NCBI RefSeq assembly: GCF_001638985.1 | Contig: NW_017265137.1 | Span: forward strand, 1,982,305-2,046,304 | Source: Phycomyces blakesleeanus NRRL 1555(-) | Lineage: Eukaryota; Mucoromycota; Mucoromycetes; Mucorales; Phycomycetaceae | Reading direction: 5' to 3' | Length of the DNA stretch: 64,000 nucleotides | Shown here: positions 10,544-21,089 of the stretch, one piece after another | Layout: the number at the start of each line of letters is the position of its first letter | Numbering within the stretch: the stretch's first letter is position 1 | Made by a program: the position numbers and the translations under genes | The notes under the pieces: generated by a model | The model's database searches: none | Seen by the model: the letters and a program-made list of their open reading frames with translations, nothing else | Told to the model about the DNA's origin: nothing

Positions 10544-10990
10544 TTGTTTGTAAATGTTTCTTATTTCTTTGTTTTTAAAAAAAGACGAGACAGATGGAAG
10601 CCTACCAAGTATCAGCAAGACAGTACCAAAGTTCCTTTGCTTGTATTTGGTAGTGGAATGTTTGGTAAAGATGATGTCAAATTAAAAAGACATAGATGTG
10701 GTGCTGTTGGCAAACTTTATAAGTTGCTAAAGAAACAAGAGGCTGAAGGCCAGTTGATTATTATTACAATCAACGAATTCAAAACCTCAAAAACACGCAG
10801 CCTCTGTTTCTTTAATGACATGAAGATTATAAAGACAAACCCATTTAAAGGTGTAGCTGTTGTATCTTGCAAACAATGCAACAAAGTATGGAAAAGAGAT
10901 TCTAATGCAGCCAACAACATGATATTGATTTCCAAGCCAATTTGGTCAGGAGAAGGAAGACCAGATGTCTTCATACCAAAGAAGAAATAA
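10544..10990 (+). pseudogene. Fanzor/TnpB-like RNA-guided nuclease remnant (C-terminal part)
   Basis: The 148-codon frame carries the C-terminal signature of TnpB/IS605 OrfB and their eukaryotic Fanzor relatives: VFGSGMFGKDD, then ITINEFKTSKTRSLC with the RuvC-II type glutamate (E78 of the frame), then VVSCKQCNKVWKRDSNAANN with a zinc-ribbon CxxC (C109, C112) and the RuvC-III aspartate (D119). Fanzors are transposon-encoded RNA-guided DNA nucleases described in fungi and other eukaryotes. The upstream RuvC-I region and wedge/REC part are absent from this frame, and the first CxxC of the zinc ribbon has lost a cysteine (R85, C88). I therefore read it as a truncated, decayed copy. It lies about 190 bases beyond the end of TIR element copy A. 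Confidence 0.7.
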
Positions 10991-12079
10991 TTGTAGCATC
11001 AAACACAGTTTTCTTTTTCTTAGTATTTATATTGTTGCAGGTAGGAAGACTTATATTTATTTCCAAATCATCTGAAAACTATTTTTTTGTCTGGATTTCA
11101 TTTTTGTTTCGTCTAAAGAATTTCCTAACTTGTATCAATCTCAAGTAGAAACACTGTATTATACCACTGTATGGATTGGTTTGGGAGAAGTTTATTGGCG
11201 ATGTTACCAGTAATGGCTCAAAACTTACCGACTGTTATTCTTTTATATCAATATTTGCTTCATAAATATAATAATTATGGATTTTATTTTCATTTGCATT
11301 TGTCAAAATAAGAATAAAAGCTATCTTTGTCGACACCAAGTCTATATATCTATTTATTGATAGTCTTGATATATGTAAAAGAAGTTAAATTCTCATCAAA
11401 CTAATTAGCCGTAATCAAAAGAGTAGAAATCGAGCAGAGATTCCTAAGATAAATAAGAAATAATGAGATTTTGTTATTATTTGTTACATACAGAAATATA
11501 TAATCTGTTTGTTTCTCTTTACTTATTATTGTTCTTTTTATAATTATTCATTCTTTCACTCAGAAAAGCCTAATATCGTCATTCCACGAACTCAATCCAA
11601 TAAAATAAACTATATTTCTTGGTGGTTGTGGGACTCTTTCGAGAATTCCGTTTACCAAAGATATCATCATTGTGAAAAAAATAATATATAGCTAGATGTA
11701 GGCTTCATGTACCTGCATATATAGTCTACAGTAATAATAATGACAGTATATTTACCTCTTCGGAAAGTGATGCTGAAGATTAAAGATAGAATGTAATAAT
11801 GAGTATTGAAAATAAATCATCCATAAAAACAGTTTACTGTTTTGTTTACATATCGTGACTTGCTTTTCTCTCCCTCTCTCTTGTCCGAACATGTTGCACA
11901 CAAATTTTATACACCCACACAATGGTGTAGGGATTAAATTATGTGTCTAGTATTTTAGTCATCACTTAACACGTAAACTCACTGGAACTTCATATATGAC
12001 AATATGCTGATTCTCTCTTAATACTGTTTAAAGTATCGCTCTCTTTAAATTCAGTTAGCGATTAACAATATTTCTTTAT
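10991..12079. other. AT-rich spacer between mobile elements
   Basis: About 1.1 kb between the Fanzor remnant and the CACTA element. Short open frames exist (for example 11509-11691) but show no recognisable domain. I see no clear terminal repeat matching the neighbouring families. Probably degraded transposon sequence. Confidence 0.4.
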
Positions 12080-12406
12080 CACTACGACAAATAGGGGCGG
12101 ATTTTTGTATTTGTGACTGTTTTTGGCCTATAATAATTAAAAAATCACCAAAAATCCAATTTGAAACTAGAAAATCTCTGTTTTTTGAAAAGGTTGACAA
12201 AAAGCAGATTGACCACCTAAAATTAAATCTCCTGATAGACAAAAGTACATTTTAACTACAGATTTTACATTTTTAGTAAATGTAGATTGCAATTGATGAC
12301 TATTAAAAGTCAGAGGTAAAAGAGAGAAAAATATCTAAACTTTTTGCTGGGAGGATAAAATATGTTGACAATTTGAAAAAAAATAATGTATTACAAGAAA
12401 AAAAAA

Positions 12407-14690
12407 TTATAAGTCTGCAAGAGAACCAAGTGACAGTTTTGGGCCGCGGTTAAGCTCTGGCCACACTACATATGTTGTTGCTGTTGTTGTTATTGTGTTT
12501 ATAGTCGCGTCCGACTTCACCAAACCAACTAATTCTTTGACATCTGCCAGGTGAACTACCATTGGCTTCATTTGCCCATTGTTGATTGCTGGTATACTAT
12601 TTACCAAACGAACTGCATAAACATTGACAAGGACAAGCGGCCACCTCTTGTTGTTGAGCTTGTGCTCAAAGAAAACGACGACCTTCCCAAAGAAATCCTT
12701 GTAGACTGGAGAGTAGCTTTGCCCAATGTTGCGGTTCTCATCAACCTGAACCTGAAGTCTGACGTTATGTGCCTCTCTTACACAATTATGGTCGAGTGCA
12801 GAGTCAATAACACAACCATTTACAAATGCCTTACGGCTTGTTTTAATGGCTGCTTCAATCATACTACACTCTTCCCCCTTTGATTCGTAGAACTTTTGAA
12901 GAAGCTCTGGAAGACAAGAAATGCCTCCCAAACTATCAACAATCGTTCTGTTCCTCAAAGGCCCCCAGAACTCAATGTCAGAATCAGTACCAACATTACT
13001 ACCTTCTCGGTCAATTGGCCAACCAGCAGAGGGATCGTCATACTGAAGGAGAGTTGTTGCTGTTACTGTTGCTGTTGTCGTTATTGAATTTTCAACTCTC
13101 ATCTGTCGAATCTGTGTCAAGCCAAGCATGATGTTGCCAGCGTTGATTCCAATTGCCGAATTACTCTTTATTGCTCGCGAGTATTCCCCAATCGCCCTCT
13201 CGACAGATCGTGCACTATACGCTCTGGGGGGACCATACGCTTCTATCATTGCGGGATAGTGCTGCAGGAGGTGCTGGTTGATCGTAAAGACCTTGAGCTG
13301 GACCTCTCCTTTAGCTAGCGAGGCTTCCAGATACGCATTTCATGCGACGAGATTTCTAAAAAAAAAAGATAAGTTAACACAAGTTATAAAATAATAATAT
13401 TAATTATAATTAAAGCTTACGTTTTGATCAAGGTTTTCTCCTCTGCTGATAACTCCCAGCTCATGAGTAGGTTGCATGTCTGCACCAGGTCAAGCAATGC
13501 CTTACGGGCAGCTTGGTCACGGACACGCTCTGCCACAAGCGTGGGGATAACAAACAAGATGAAGTCAGCCCAGTCCACAGCCCGGAAGTACCCTGATCTT
13601 GTTGCGATGTTGATCCATGCACCGTGGAAAGATGTCGGAATACTTCTTCTGGTTGACACCATGGCAGTACCAATTTCTTTCTGAGCAGCAAGGGAGAGAG
13701 AGAGGATGATCTTTTCCATACTTGCCACACACGAGCCCCCAGACCTGTTTGCCAATGCCGTGACAAATGCCGTGACAAATGCCGTGCATTTCATCCAATG
13801 CAAAGAAGAACGGACCAGAGAAGGAATCCAGTAAGGAGAAGGGAGATTGGCCAGTTAACCCTTTTTTGCTGGATGAGGCCACCTCAACAAAGTGCTTGAA
13901 ACTTTCCGGTGTGCGCATGGTGATGGCAGATGGCATTCGGAAATATTGGCCATGGCCAGGAGATTGACCCACAACGTGGCAGATGCGGCAGCCATCCTTA
14001 CTCATATGGCCCACATGACAAGCCATCTTTCCCAGAGCTGGGATGTCGCCAGTTGTCATTAGTACATGGACTTTTGCACTAATATCTCCAGATGGTGTCT
14101 TCACAACCATTCCACCGGCTTGGAGAACCCGAAGTTCTTTCAGAACAGGCTCCAGGAATGACCAGAAGTCGGCGGGTGCTTTGGGACCAGGGATGATCGC
14201 GACTTGGATCATACGGCTGCGCTCGTAGCGGATCATTGGGGGAAGGTTGAGGTTGGTAACGTGGACAATGGTTACCGAACCCGGAACACTATGGGGAGCA
14301 AACCCATCAACAGACAGCGAAATGGCAATGTCGTTTTCACCCGAGAAAAGATGCTTATTTGACTGGTATGCCTGTCCGTCAAAGACATCGGAAATGCTGC
14401 CATCAGCCTTTTGCGTATGATGGTGGCGATACAGCATCTCTTTTCTGGTGCGGTCGTTGGCCAAAGCAACTGCAAGCTGTCTACCCAGAGGAAGCTGTAT
14501 CATTGTGCTGGCAGGAATTGGATTCTCACCAGCGATGTGATCGAACAATGATTTGCAATAAACATGTAAACATGCTTAAGAGGGTTGGTATAGATTTCAC
14601 CAGATGCCATCAAAATTGGGCATCCATTGCAAGAGTCAGTCATCTCTGGAAAGACCGTCAAAGGAGGCAATTGTAAGTAACTATCCACTG
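12407..14690 (-). pseudogene. tnp2-family CACTA transposase, broken
   Basis: Recognisable tnp2 (PF02992-type) blocks in order on the minus strand: LFSGENDIAISLSVDGF, MIQVAIIPGPKAPADFWSFL, KVHVLMTTGDIPALGKMACH, GCRICHVVGQSPGHGQYF, FFFALDEMHG, KQVWGLVCGKYG, then FRAVDWADFILFVIPTLVAE, LLMSWELS and a C-terminal part with AYGPPRAYSARSVERAIGEY. Lesions seen: a frame change near 14548-14560; a 12-bp tandem triplication at about 13755-13787 that repeats HGIC; a frame change in a GA/CT dinucleotide run at about 13693-13704; and an in-frame TGA at 13342-13340, just after a likely 65-nt intron (13420-13356). The 5' end is degraded beyond about 14690. I give no repaired product. Confidence 0.88.
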
Positions 14691-14744
14691 CAGTGTAAAG
14701 TAGTATATTTAATATTGGAAGTATATGATGTATTTGACTGTTTA

Positions 14745-14935
14745 TAACCAATAAAAATGATGTATAAAATGTAATGTCTATCATAACAGCCAATAAAAGT
14801 GATATATAAAATGTAATTGTGTAGTGTAATAACCAATAAAAACGATAAATAAAAAATATATCCATTTGAGAAACCAATAAAAATGTATTTTTATAAAATA
14901 CACTACAGTGCAATTATGTCTTATCCAATAAAAAC
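14745..14935. repeat. Imperfect CCAATAAAA repeats, likely CACTA subterminal repeats
   Basis: Five occurrences of CCAATAAAA followed by an AT-rich stretch, spaced about 35-55 bases apart, between the transposase start and the right end of the CACTA element. Subterminal repeats that bind transposase are typical of this superfamily; binding here is inferred from position only. Confidence 0.55.
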
Positions 14936-15242
14936 AATGATTAAGCAAGAAATATTTAAAAGAATCTAAATTAAAAGAATAATGAATTAGTAGTAACCAA
15001 TGGCATATAATATTTCAACTATACTTAAAGAAGTTTTGTCCAATTGAAAGACAAATATTAGCAAAAGAAAAGGTTATCAATATATTAATAGAATCTTAAA
15101 ACTACCGGTAAGCGGAGATGTATTAAAATGCACATGAACTCAGGGTTGGAAAAAAGGGGGGAGGACACAAAACGCGCCCTGGCTTCCCCTCCGGAACCAC
15201 CTGTGAAACCACCTCTAAAACTCCTATTTTTTTGGCGTAGTG

Positions 15243-16132
15243 ATAGCTTATAAACTTGTTTAAGAAACCACTAGGAAGAAACAAGATTAGTTATAGGAAC
15301 ATTTGAAAGCGGAGATCAATTTCTATATATATAAACGCTTATTGACTAATTTGCACTCAGACATTCTTTCTTTGATCCATGTTTAAATTCTGCTTTCAAT
15401 TCTTCATCCAACGAACAATGGAGAGTTTGATTACCATTCCCAAGATACTTTGTACAGTAAATACAAGCATGGTATATTATAAATACACAAGATATTCTTT
15501 TAAGAGTATATAAAGAAATTAAGCTTATATATATATGTATATATATATATATTGTATATTCTATTATTTAAAGCATTACAATAAAACAACAATAAAATAT
15601 AATGCAATGCAATGTAATTCTTTTTATCTTTTTGGTCAATTGCACTAGAAAGTGTAGTTCATTTATAGAATATTTTCAAGCATTTGCTATTTCTGTACTA
15701 CCTGTTTTTAAAGCAGAACATAACAGCGTTATCCTAAATAGATCTTTTATCATCCAAGAGTGTGTCTTGTATAAACTATCTCCACTCCTTTGTTCCAGTA
15801 TTCTCTCTCCAAATGTTCTATTCAAAACATTATGCTATTCATTTATATAATTTTTACAAGAGAAGATGTGGGTTTATGCTATTTTGAAAAACACGTATTT
15901 ATTTTGTGTTGAATGAGTTGGATTGGGGTTTTTTATGTATGTAGCTTTATCTAATGGTGGAGTATAGTATTTTGTTTTCTTTTTTTTTTTTATATTACCT
16001 CTCTCTTCTTACTTTTACACTAATAATAAAGAAAATTAATTGTAAAGAAGTATAGAAAGGAAGAAATTATAGCAAAAAATAAAGAAAGGGTTGAAAATGG
16101 ATATGAATTTTTGGTGTTTTTTTTTGTTGGGT
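15243..16132. other. Intergenic, downstream of the carrier gene
   Basis: AT-rich. A TATATATAAA box at about 15325-15333 lies some 50 bases before a 46-codon frame with ATG at 15380, which has no recognisable domain; I do not call it a gene. The rest up to 16132 would include the 3' UTR of the minus-strand carrier. Confidence 0.35.
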
Positions 16133-18061
16133 TTAGGCCTTTGGTTTAGAAGAGCTGTCTCCAAAGTTGTGTATAATAGCTTCATAGCAGAAAAACATGA
16201 TTGCAGCATTTGGTACTACTCGCATCAAATGAGCTGTCATGCCTCCGTACAATGCCACCATGCCTTCTTCCTTGACTATCAGCCTTAAACATTGCCAAAG
16301 GCCGGTGTACTTGTGTATGCCATTTTCTGCTGGTTGTCTAAGACGTGTACGAATAACTTCATGTGGATAAGCTACACACGCTGCTATCAGTTTTGATACT
16401 GCTGCTGCGCCCAGATGGCCTGCCCAATCTATTATAATGGATTATTCGGTTAATTAATTATCATAATTATCTCTAAAATAATAACAATTGAAAGCAACCT
16501 TTCTCTCTTGTACTAAAGCTAAATTGTTTTTAAATAATAAATTCAAAACTTACCTTGCACACTTTTACCACCTATTAATCTATTTGCAGGTTTCAGCAAA
16601 TCAAGTTGTGTTGTTTTAATTTTTTTTGGTGTGGCCCATTTCTGCTTCAAGTGCTCATATATCACCCATTGGATCGTTCCTTCTGCCACACCTGGATCAA
16701 TCGTATATTTAGTACTCTATCTCTATACCACATCACATCGCACCTCGCATTTACTTCTTTTATCTCGCTAAATTGTGTGTTATATACGTTATATGTAAAA
16801 TCTAAAGCATGTTTCATACCTAAATAAGAAGCGCTCATTCCTTTGTAGAATCCTCGGATGCCTTCACCCCGTAAAATGTTTGCAGCACAATTGAAACTAC
16901 TTGTATATTTCCTTGTTCCGTTACCCTGTAACTGAAGTCGTGTTTTTATAACCCAAATCGGATTTGTAGCAGTTGCAGTGACAAGACCTATTTAAGCACC
17001 CAGGTATATATATATATAGATATAGATATATTAAATATTTAGATTTGTCTATTTTTCTCTTTTTTTAATATATATATATATTCCTTTTATCATTCGTTTC
17101 ATTCCTTAATCACATCCTTTCTTTATATATGATACTAATAACAATTTTTTAAATCTTACCAGCTGTTGCTGCAGATACCAGATGAACAATTGGTGTTTCC
17201 TTTCCATTATTAAGTTCGGTATAAAATTTCTTTCCGTTTCCGTATGTATAAAAATTAATTGATCTATGCAAAAGAAATAGTGTCAGCCTTTTCAATTCAA
17301 TTGAGCAGTAATTTTTTTGTATATCTCTCTCTATTACCTTGCTGGAATTACTCCAACCAAATTAGGTCCAAGACCTTTAAAATATCCACGTACACCTTCG
17401 ACCTGTTTGATACGCCTATTAATCGCCAAAATAATGAGACCTTATGAACCATGATAGCAAGATAATAATTGATATCGGATTTGCTGATCTAATAATAATA
17501 ATAATAACGAGGGACTTACACTAGAAGTCTGGACGTTTCTATAAAATGATGGAGGACAAAATTGGACTTGTTAAATGCTGTGGGAACATTTGCTTTTGCT
17601 TGTTGGTAGAATGTAGTCTACGCAAAGCGGAGCCAGTTGTTAGATAATGTGTTGGACAAGACTTCTCTTTTTATTCTTTATTTATTTTTATTGTGTTACT
17701 TGTGCTTATATGCACATATAAAGAAACGAAGAGAGAGATAAAAGAAGAAGAGTAAATATGTATAATAAAGAAACAACGGCTTACCTGCAAACGTGTCTTT
17801 ACTACATCAAGAGGAGAAGTACAAATGGCACCAACCATACCACCTACACTGTAATGAGACAAACGAATGGTTTAGCTCAAAAATAAAAATAAAAGAAGTT
17901 TCATTATGTCATTCACAACTTGTAATGGAATGTTCTCAACCTACTCACCCTCCAGCAATGAAATGCACATAAGATCTTGTGTCTTTGACAGTTGTTCTGG
18001 TTATTTCTGTGGTCTGGGCCGTGGCTAGTGGTGTTAAGCGATTTTGGCTCAGCTCTGACAT
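16133..18061 (-). CDS. Mitochondrial pyrimidine nucleotide carrier (Rim2/SLC25A33/36-like)
   Basis: An inner-membrane mitochondrial carrier that exchanges pyrimidine nucleotides, needed for mitochondrial DNA and RNA synthesis. Eight exons (minus): 18061-17949, 17848-17785, 17617-17522, 17402-17338, 17263-17160, 16987-16820, 16691-16554, 16428-16133; 1044 nt, 347 aa. Three Solcar repeats are visible with signatures PLDVVKTRLQ, PIWVIKTRLQ and PHEVIRTRLR. The tryptophan in the second signature (PIW) is a hallmark of the pyrimidine carrier subgroup, as is GAICTSPLDVVKTRLQ. The exon 3 donor is GTGTAAG; a nearer-looking donor two bases away breaks the frame. A TIR repeat (copy B) sits about 210 bases upstream of the start codon. 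Confidence 0.93.
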
Positions 18062-18270
18062 GGTTGTTTTTCTTTTGGTGTATGCGTGTGTAAGAGTGGG
18101 TGTGTAGGTGTGTAAGTATGTATTTGGGGAGGCTTTTTTTTGAAGGTTGGTATCGGAAGAAGTGTCAAAAAATAATAAAAAATAAAATGAAATATAAAAC
18201 AAAATAGACCGCTCTTCTAACTCCACTACCCACCCATACTCTCTCTCTTTCTCATTCTCTCCGCTGATCT

Positions 18271-18516
18271 TAGGGGGACGACATTTTGATTGTACCGGAC
18301 CACAAACTGGGACTTTTTTTCTCGGCATGGAATAACTCTATCTAATCCCCACGAATATATTCTTATTATAACAGTTATTATATTTTCTTTAGGACACTTC
18401 TTTTGCCCTGAAGGATTATAGGAAGACATCGGCTCGGATAGGTAGCTCCAATTGATTAGTCCGGTTAGATAGAAACGTCGTGCCCCACCAGGAAACGTCT
18501 TCCCCTTAGGATTGCT
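18271..18516 (+). mobile_element. TIR element, copy B (about 250 bp)
   Basis: A short copy of the family described at 9600. The left end is at about 18271-18350 (gacgacattttgattgtacc...), the right end at about 18392-18516 (ggacacttcttttgccctga... to ccccttaggattgctg), with only about 40 bases between. It lies in the upstream region of the mitochondrial carrier gene, so it may contribute to that promoter or 5' UTR. Confidence 0.6.
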
Positions 18517-18658
18517 GCTTTCTACTTTTTTTTTATATATTTAAAATAGAATAAAATAAAAACCGGATTGATAATTGACTCAAATTCGCTTGTCACAATT
18601 GCGGCTTGGTTCCGAGTTTGGCCTGATTATTGTTTCTATGGTGCAATCTGAGATAACT

Positions 18659-19110
18659 TGGTGTGGACAGACTAAAAGTTCAAAAAAGGGCAAAAAAGAG
18701 CAAATTATTAAGTCATATCATTGGGTGAGAGTTTTAATTAATTTTATCCTTTTTTTTTGCCCTTTTTTTTTGGAGGTTCAAAAAAGGCAAAAAAAAAGGG
18801 CAGTTTTTAATCGACTTTAATTAGCTAGTTTTCTTCAATTGCCATTAATATTGAGAAGAGAAGCATTTTTTTCGGAGAATATGTGCCATATAATGAGAGT
18901 TTTAGAAAAACTCGCAATAAAAGGTTCTCACTTAATGACAGAGACGGGATTATATGCACAATCTTATATGTATTTTGAACTAATTTTGAACTTTTTTTTA
19001 AAAAAAAAAGGTGTGGACAGTCATAAATCAGTCTGATTGACCAAGTTCTGTATGAAGTTGTTTTTACCTTTTTTTGACCCTTTTTTTGAACTTTTAGTCT
19101 GTCCACACCA
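18659..19110. mobile_element. MITE of 452 bp with about 40-bp terminal inverted repeats
   Basis: The left end reads TGGTGTGGACAGACTAAAAG from 18659 and continues TTCAAAAAAGGG. The right end, on the opposite strand from 19110, reads the same 20 bases and continues TTCAAAAAAAGGG. The trinucleotide ACT directly flanks both sides (18656-18658 and 19111-19113), a probable 3-bp target duplication. The interior has internal inverted copies of the poly-A/GGGC motif and no coding sequence. A non-autonomous DNA transposon; the superfamily is not certain. Confidence 0.82.
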
Positions 19111-19309
19111 ACTATTTAAGTTTATGAGTTTTTTTTTCAAAAGTTATTATAGGTTTGACCTCTTAATTCGATATTTAAAATTATTATCTATTGAATTAAG
19201 AGTTTTTCAATTGTTCTGACTATCTTAAATGAAAAGTCTTAGAGTTTCAAAGTTTGGGTGCTCTGGCAGATTTATTGTGGAGTTTAGCTTTTCGCTAATT
19301 ATTCGGGCC

Positions 19310-19703
19310 AGACACTTTTCCTCTCGGGTACGACGTTTCTCTGGAGCACTACGTTTATCGAATCTCCGACTTTTACCATTTACCGGTCTAAAAAAAAGTG
19401 ACTTGCTGTTCGGCATCCAGCATTTTATCTGGTCCCTAACCATTCAATGTAGTTTGTATGTTCATGAATTAAATGATTTATATTTTAATAAATTGATTTT
19501 ACTCAAAGTACTTCTTTATTTAATATACTAGAATTTCTAGCTGTACCTAAGTAGAAAATATGTTAAAAGGTTTATTTTTTTATATGCAGTATATACAAAA
19601 TATACAACTTGTAAACGTCGTGCCCGAGAGGCATAACGTCGTGTCCTAAACGCAACTGTGTAAGAAACGTCGGGCCCGAGAGGCATAACGTCGTGCCCGA
19701 ATA
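19310..19703 (+). mobile_element. Probable degraded TIR element, copy D
   Basis: The left-end similarity runs from about 19310 (cctctcgggtacgacgtttc) to ttttatctggtccctaa (19420-19436), the same inner boundary as copies A and C. The right side at 19612-19703 holds a tandemly repeated aacgtcgtgcccgagaggca motif. The interior is AT-rich. More diverged than the other three copies. Confidence 0.45.
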
Positions 19704-20268
19704 ATAGTTGAGCTATTTGATGAATTAACCAAAAATTAAAGAAATACTAAATGTACAGAATTGGATCTGTCCCTCACAAATTCCAGCTGTTCATAAAGAC
19801 GTAAATATCAGGATCTCTTTCAATCTGTGTACTCAAAGAGCATTATTACTTTGGAAAAGAAGAAAATGACTCTTTTGCTAAGTAACTATGTGCATATATC
19901 AGTCATATTGTCTTTCAAATGATCCCATAAAGAAAACTCATCTAGCAAACAAAAAGGAAAGGACCTTTGATTCTAACCTCCATATCTCGCTGATTTTTTT
20001 CAACATTAAAAGTCCATAAAGGCACCTAATGCAGTCTCTTTCCTTTCAAAACAACATTGTATATGCTTGTGTGGATGTATTGTATTTTCAAGTTTAAAAA
20101 CGATAGGTTCATTACTCGACGATTCATTTGATTGGACATTAATGTGATGTCACAAGTAGTCGTCGTTATTCATTATCTCTCCATTTTTTTCTTCTTTTTT
20201 CTTAAAGAAGATCAAGTCACTGCCTCAAAAATAAGTTCCTTCTCTTCTCCCCTGGCTACTAAAACAAA
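19704..20268. other. Upstream region of the RPS9 gene
   Basis: No gene seen. Pyrimidine-rich stretches before the start codon (20180-20205, 20238-20255) fit a ribosomal-protein promoter and leader. Confidence 0.4.
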
Positions 20269-21089
20269 ATGACCGGTGCCTCCAGAACTTGTAAGATCAA
20301 TAAGTACAAAACAAAACAAAACAAAAAACAAAAAAAGACACGCACAAAAAAAAAACATACAAAAAGAAAATCGCAAATCTTTGCACACACACAAAAAGAC
20401 CCACTTTAAAATTATATATATATATTTATAAATAAAATTAAAAGACTCCAAGACCTACAAGGTCCCCAAAAGACCCTTCGAGTCCGCTCGTCTCGACCAA
20501 GAATTGAAGCTGGTCGGTGAGTATGGTCTCAAGAACAAGAAGGAAGTCTGGCGTGTCGGAATTACCCTCTCCAAGATCCGTCGTGCTGCTCGTGAGCTCT
20601 TGACCTTGGATGAAAAAGATCTCAAGCGTCTCTTTGAGGGCAATGCCTTGATTCGTCGTCTTGTACGCATCGTGTCCTTGACGAATCCCGCATGAAGCTT
20701 GATTACGTTCTCGGTCTCAAGATTGAGGACTTTATGGAGCGTCGCCTCCAGACCCAGGTCTTCAAGCTTGGTCTTGCCAAGTCCATTCACCAAGCTCGTG
20801 TTCTCATCCGCCAGCGTCACATCCGTGTCGGCAAGCAGATCGTCAACGTTCCTTCCTTCATCGTCCGCTTGGTGAGTTATTATTGCCACTCAGTATTAAT
20901 CTTCCTTGACATTATTTTATTTTGTTAATGTGACTTTTTTTTAATATATATATACTTTCTGTTCTATAGGACTCTCAAAAACACATCGACTTTGCTTTGA
21001 CCTCCCCCTATGGTGGTGGTCGTGCTGGTCGTGTCAAGAGAAAGAGAGCTGCCGCCGCCGGTGGTGCCGAGGAGGAAGACGAAGAGTAA
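20269..21089 (+). CDS. RPS9: 40S ribosomal protein uS4 (RPS9), with an apparent one-base frameshift
   Basis: A small-subunit ribosomal protein needed for translational accuracy. Exons 20269-20290, 20445-20871 and 20970-21089. Translation begins [20 protein letters not shown] and matches uS4 closely: [40 protein letters not shown], then ALIRRLVRI. The frame is then lost, and resumes in the next frame as [54 protein letters not shown] and [20 protein letters not shown]. Total exon length is 569 nt, one short of a multiple of three. Alignment to the family places the missing base near 20672-20674, where GGTGTCC is expected and GTGTCC is read. Codon choice is strongly biased to C-ending codons, as for a highly expressed gene. 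Either a base error, a pseudogene, or recoding (see findings). Confidence 0.93.

Larger units (their letters stand above)
12080..15242 (-). mobile_element. CACTA (EnSpm) DNA transposon, about 3.16 kb, non-functional
   Basis: The left end reads CACTACGACAAATAGGGG from 12080. The right end, on the opposite strand from 15242 inward, reads CACTACGCCAAAAAAATAGG, so both ends share CACTACG-CAAA as expected for CACTA terminal inverted repeats. The dinucleotide AT flanks both ends and could be the target duplication. The interior encodes a tnp2-family transposase on the minus strand, the usual partner of such ends. The side 5' of the transposase carries several copies of a CCAATAAAA motif (14745-14935), resembling subterminal repeats. 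The transposase is broken in several places, so the copy should be immobile on its own. Confidence 0.8.

Noticed and set aside
12551..14676. Plus-strand open frames over the CACTA transposase
   Set aside because: Shadows of the minus-strand tnp2 pseudogene; no motif of their own.
15380..15517. 46-codon frame behind a TATA box downstream of the CACTA element
   Set aside because: The promoter-like spacing is suggestive, but the peptide has no signal peptide, domain or codon bias.
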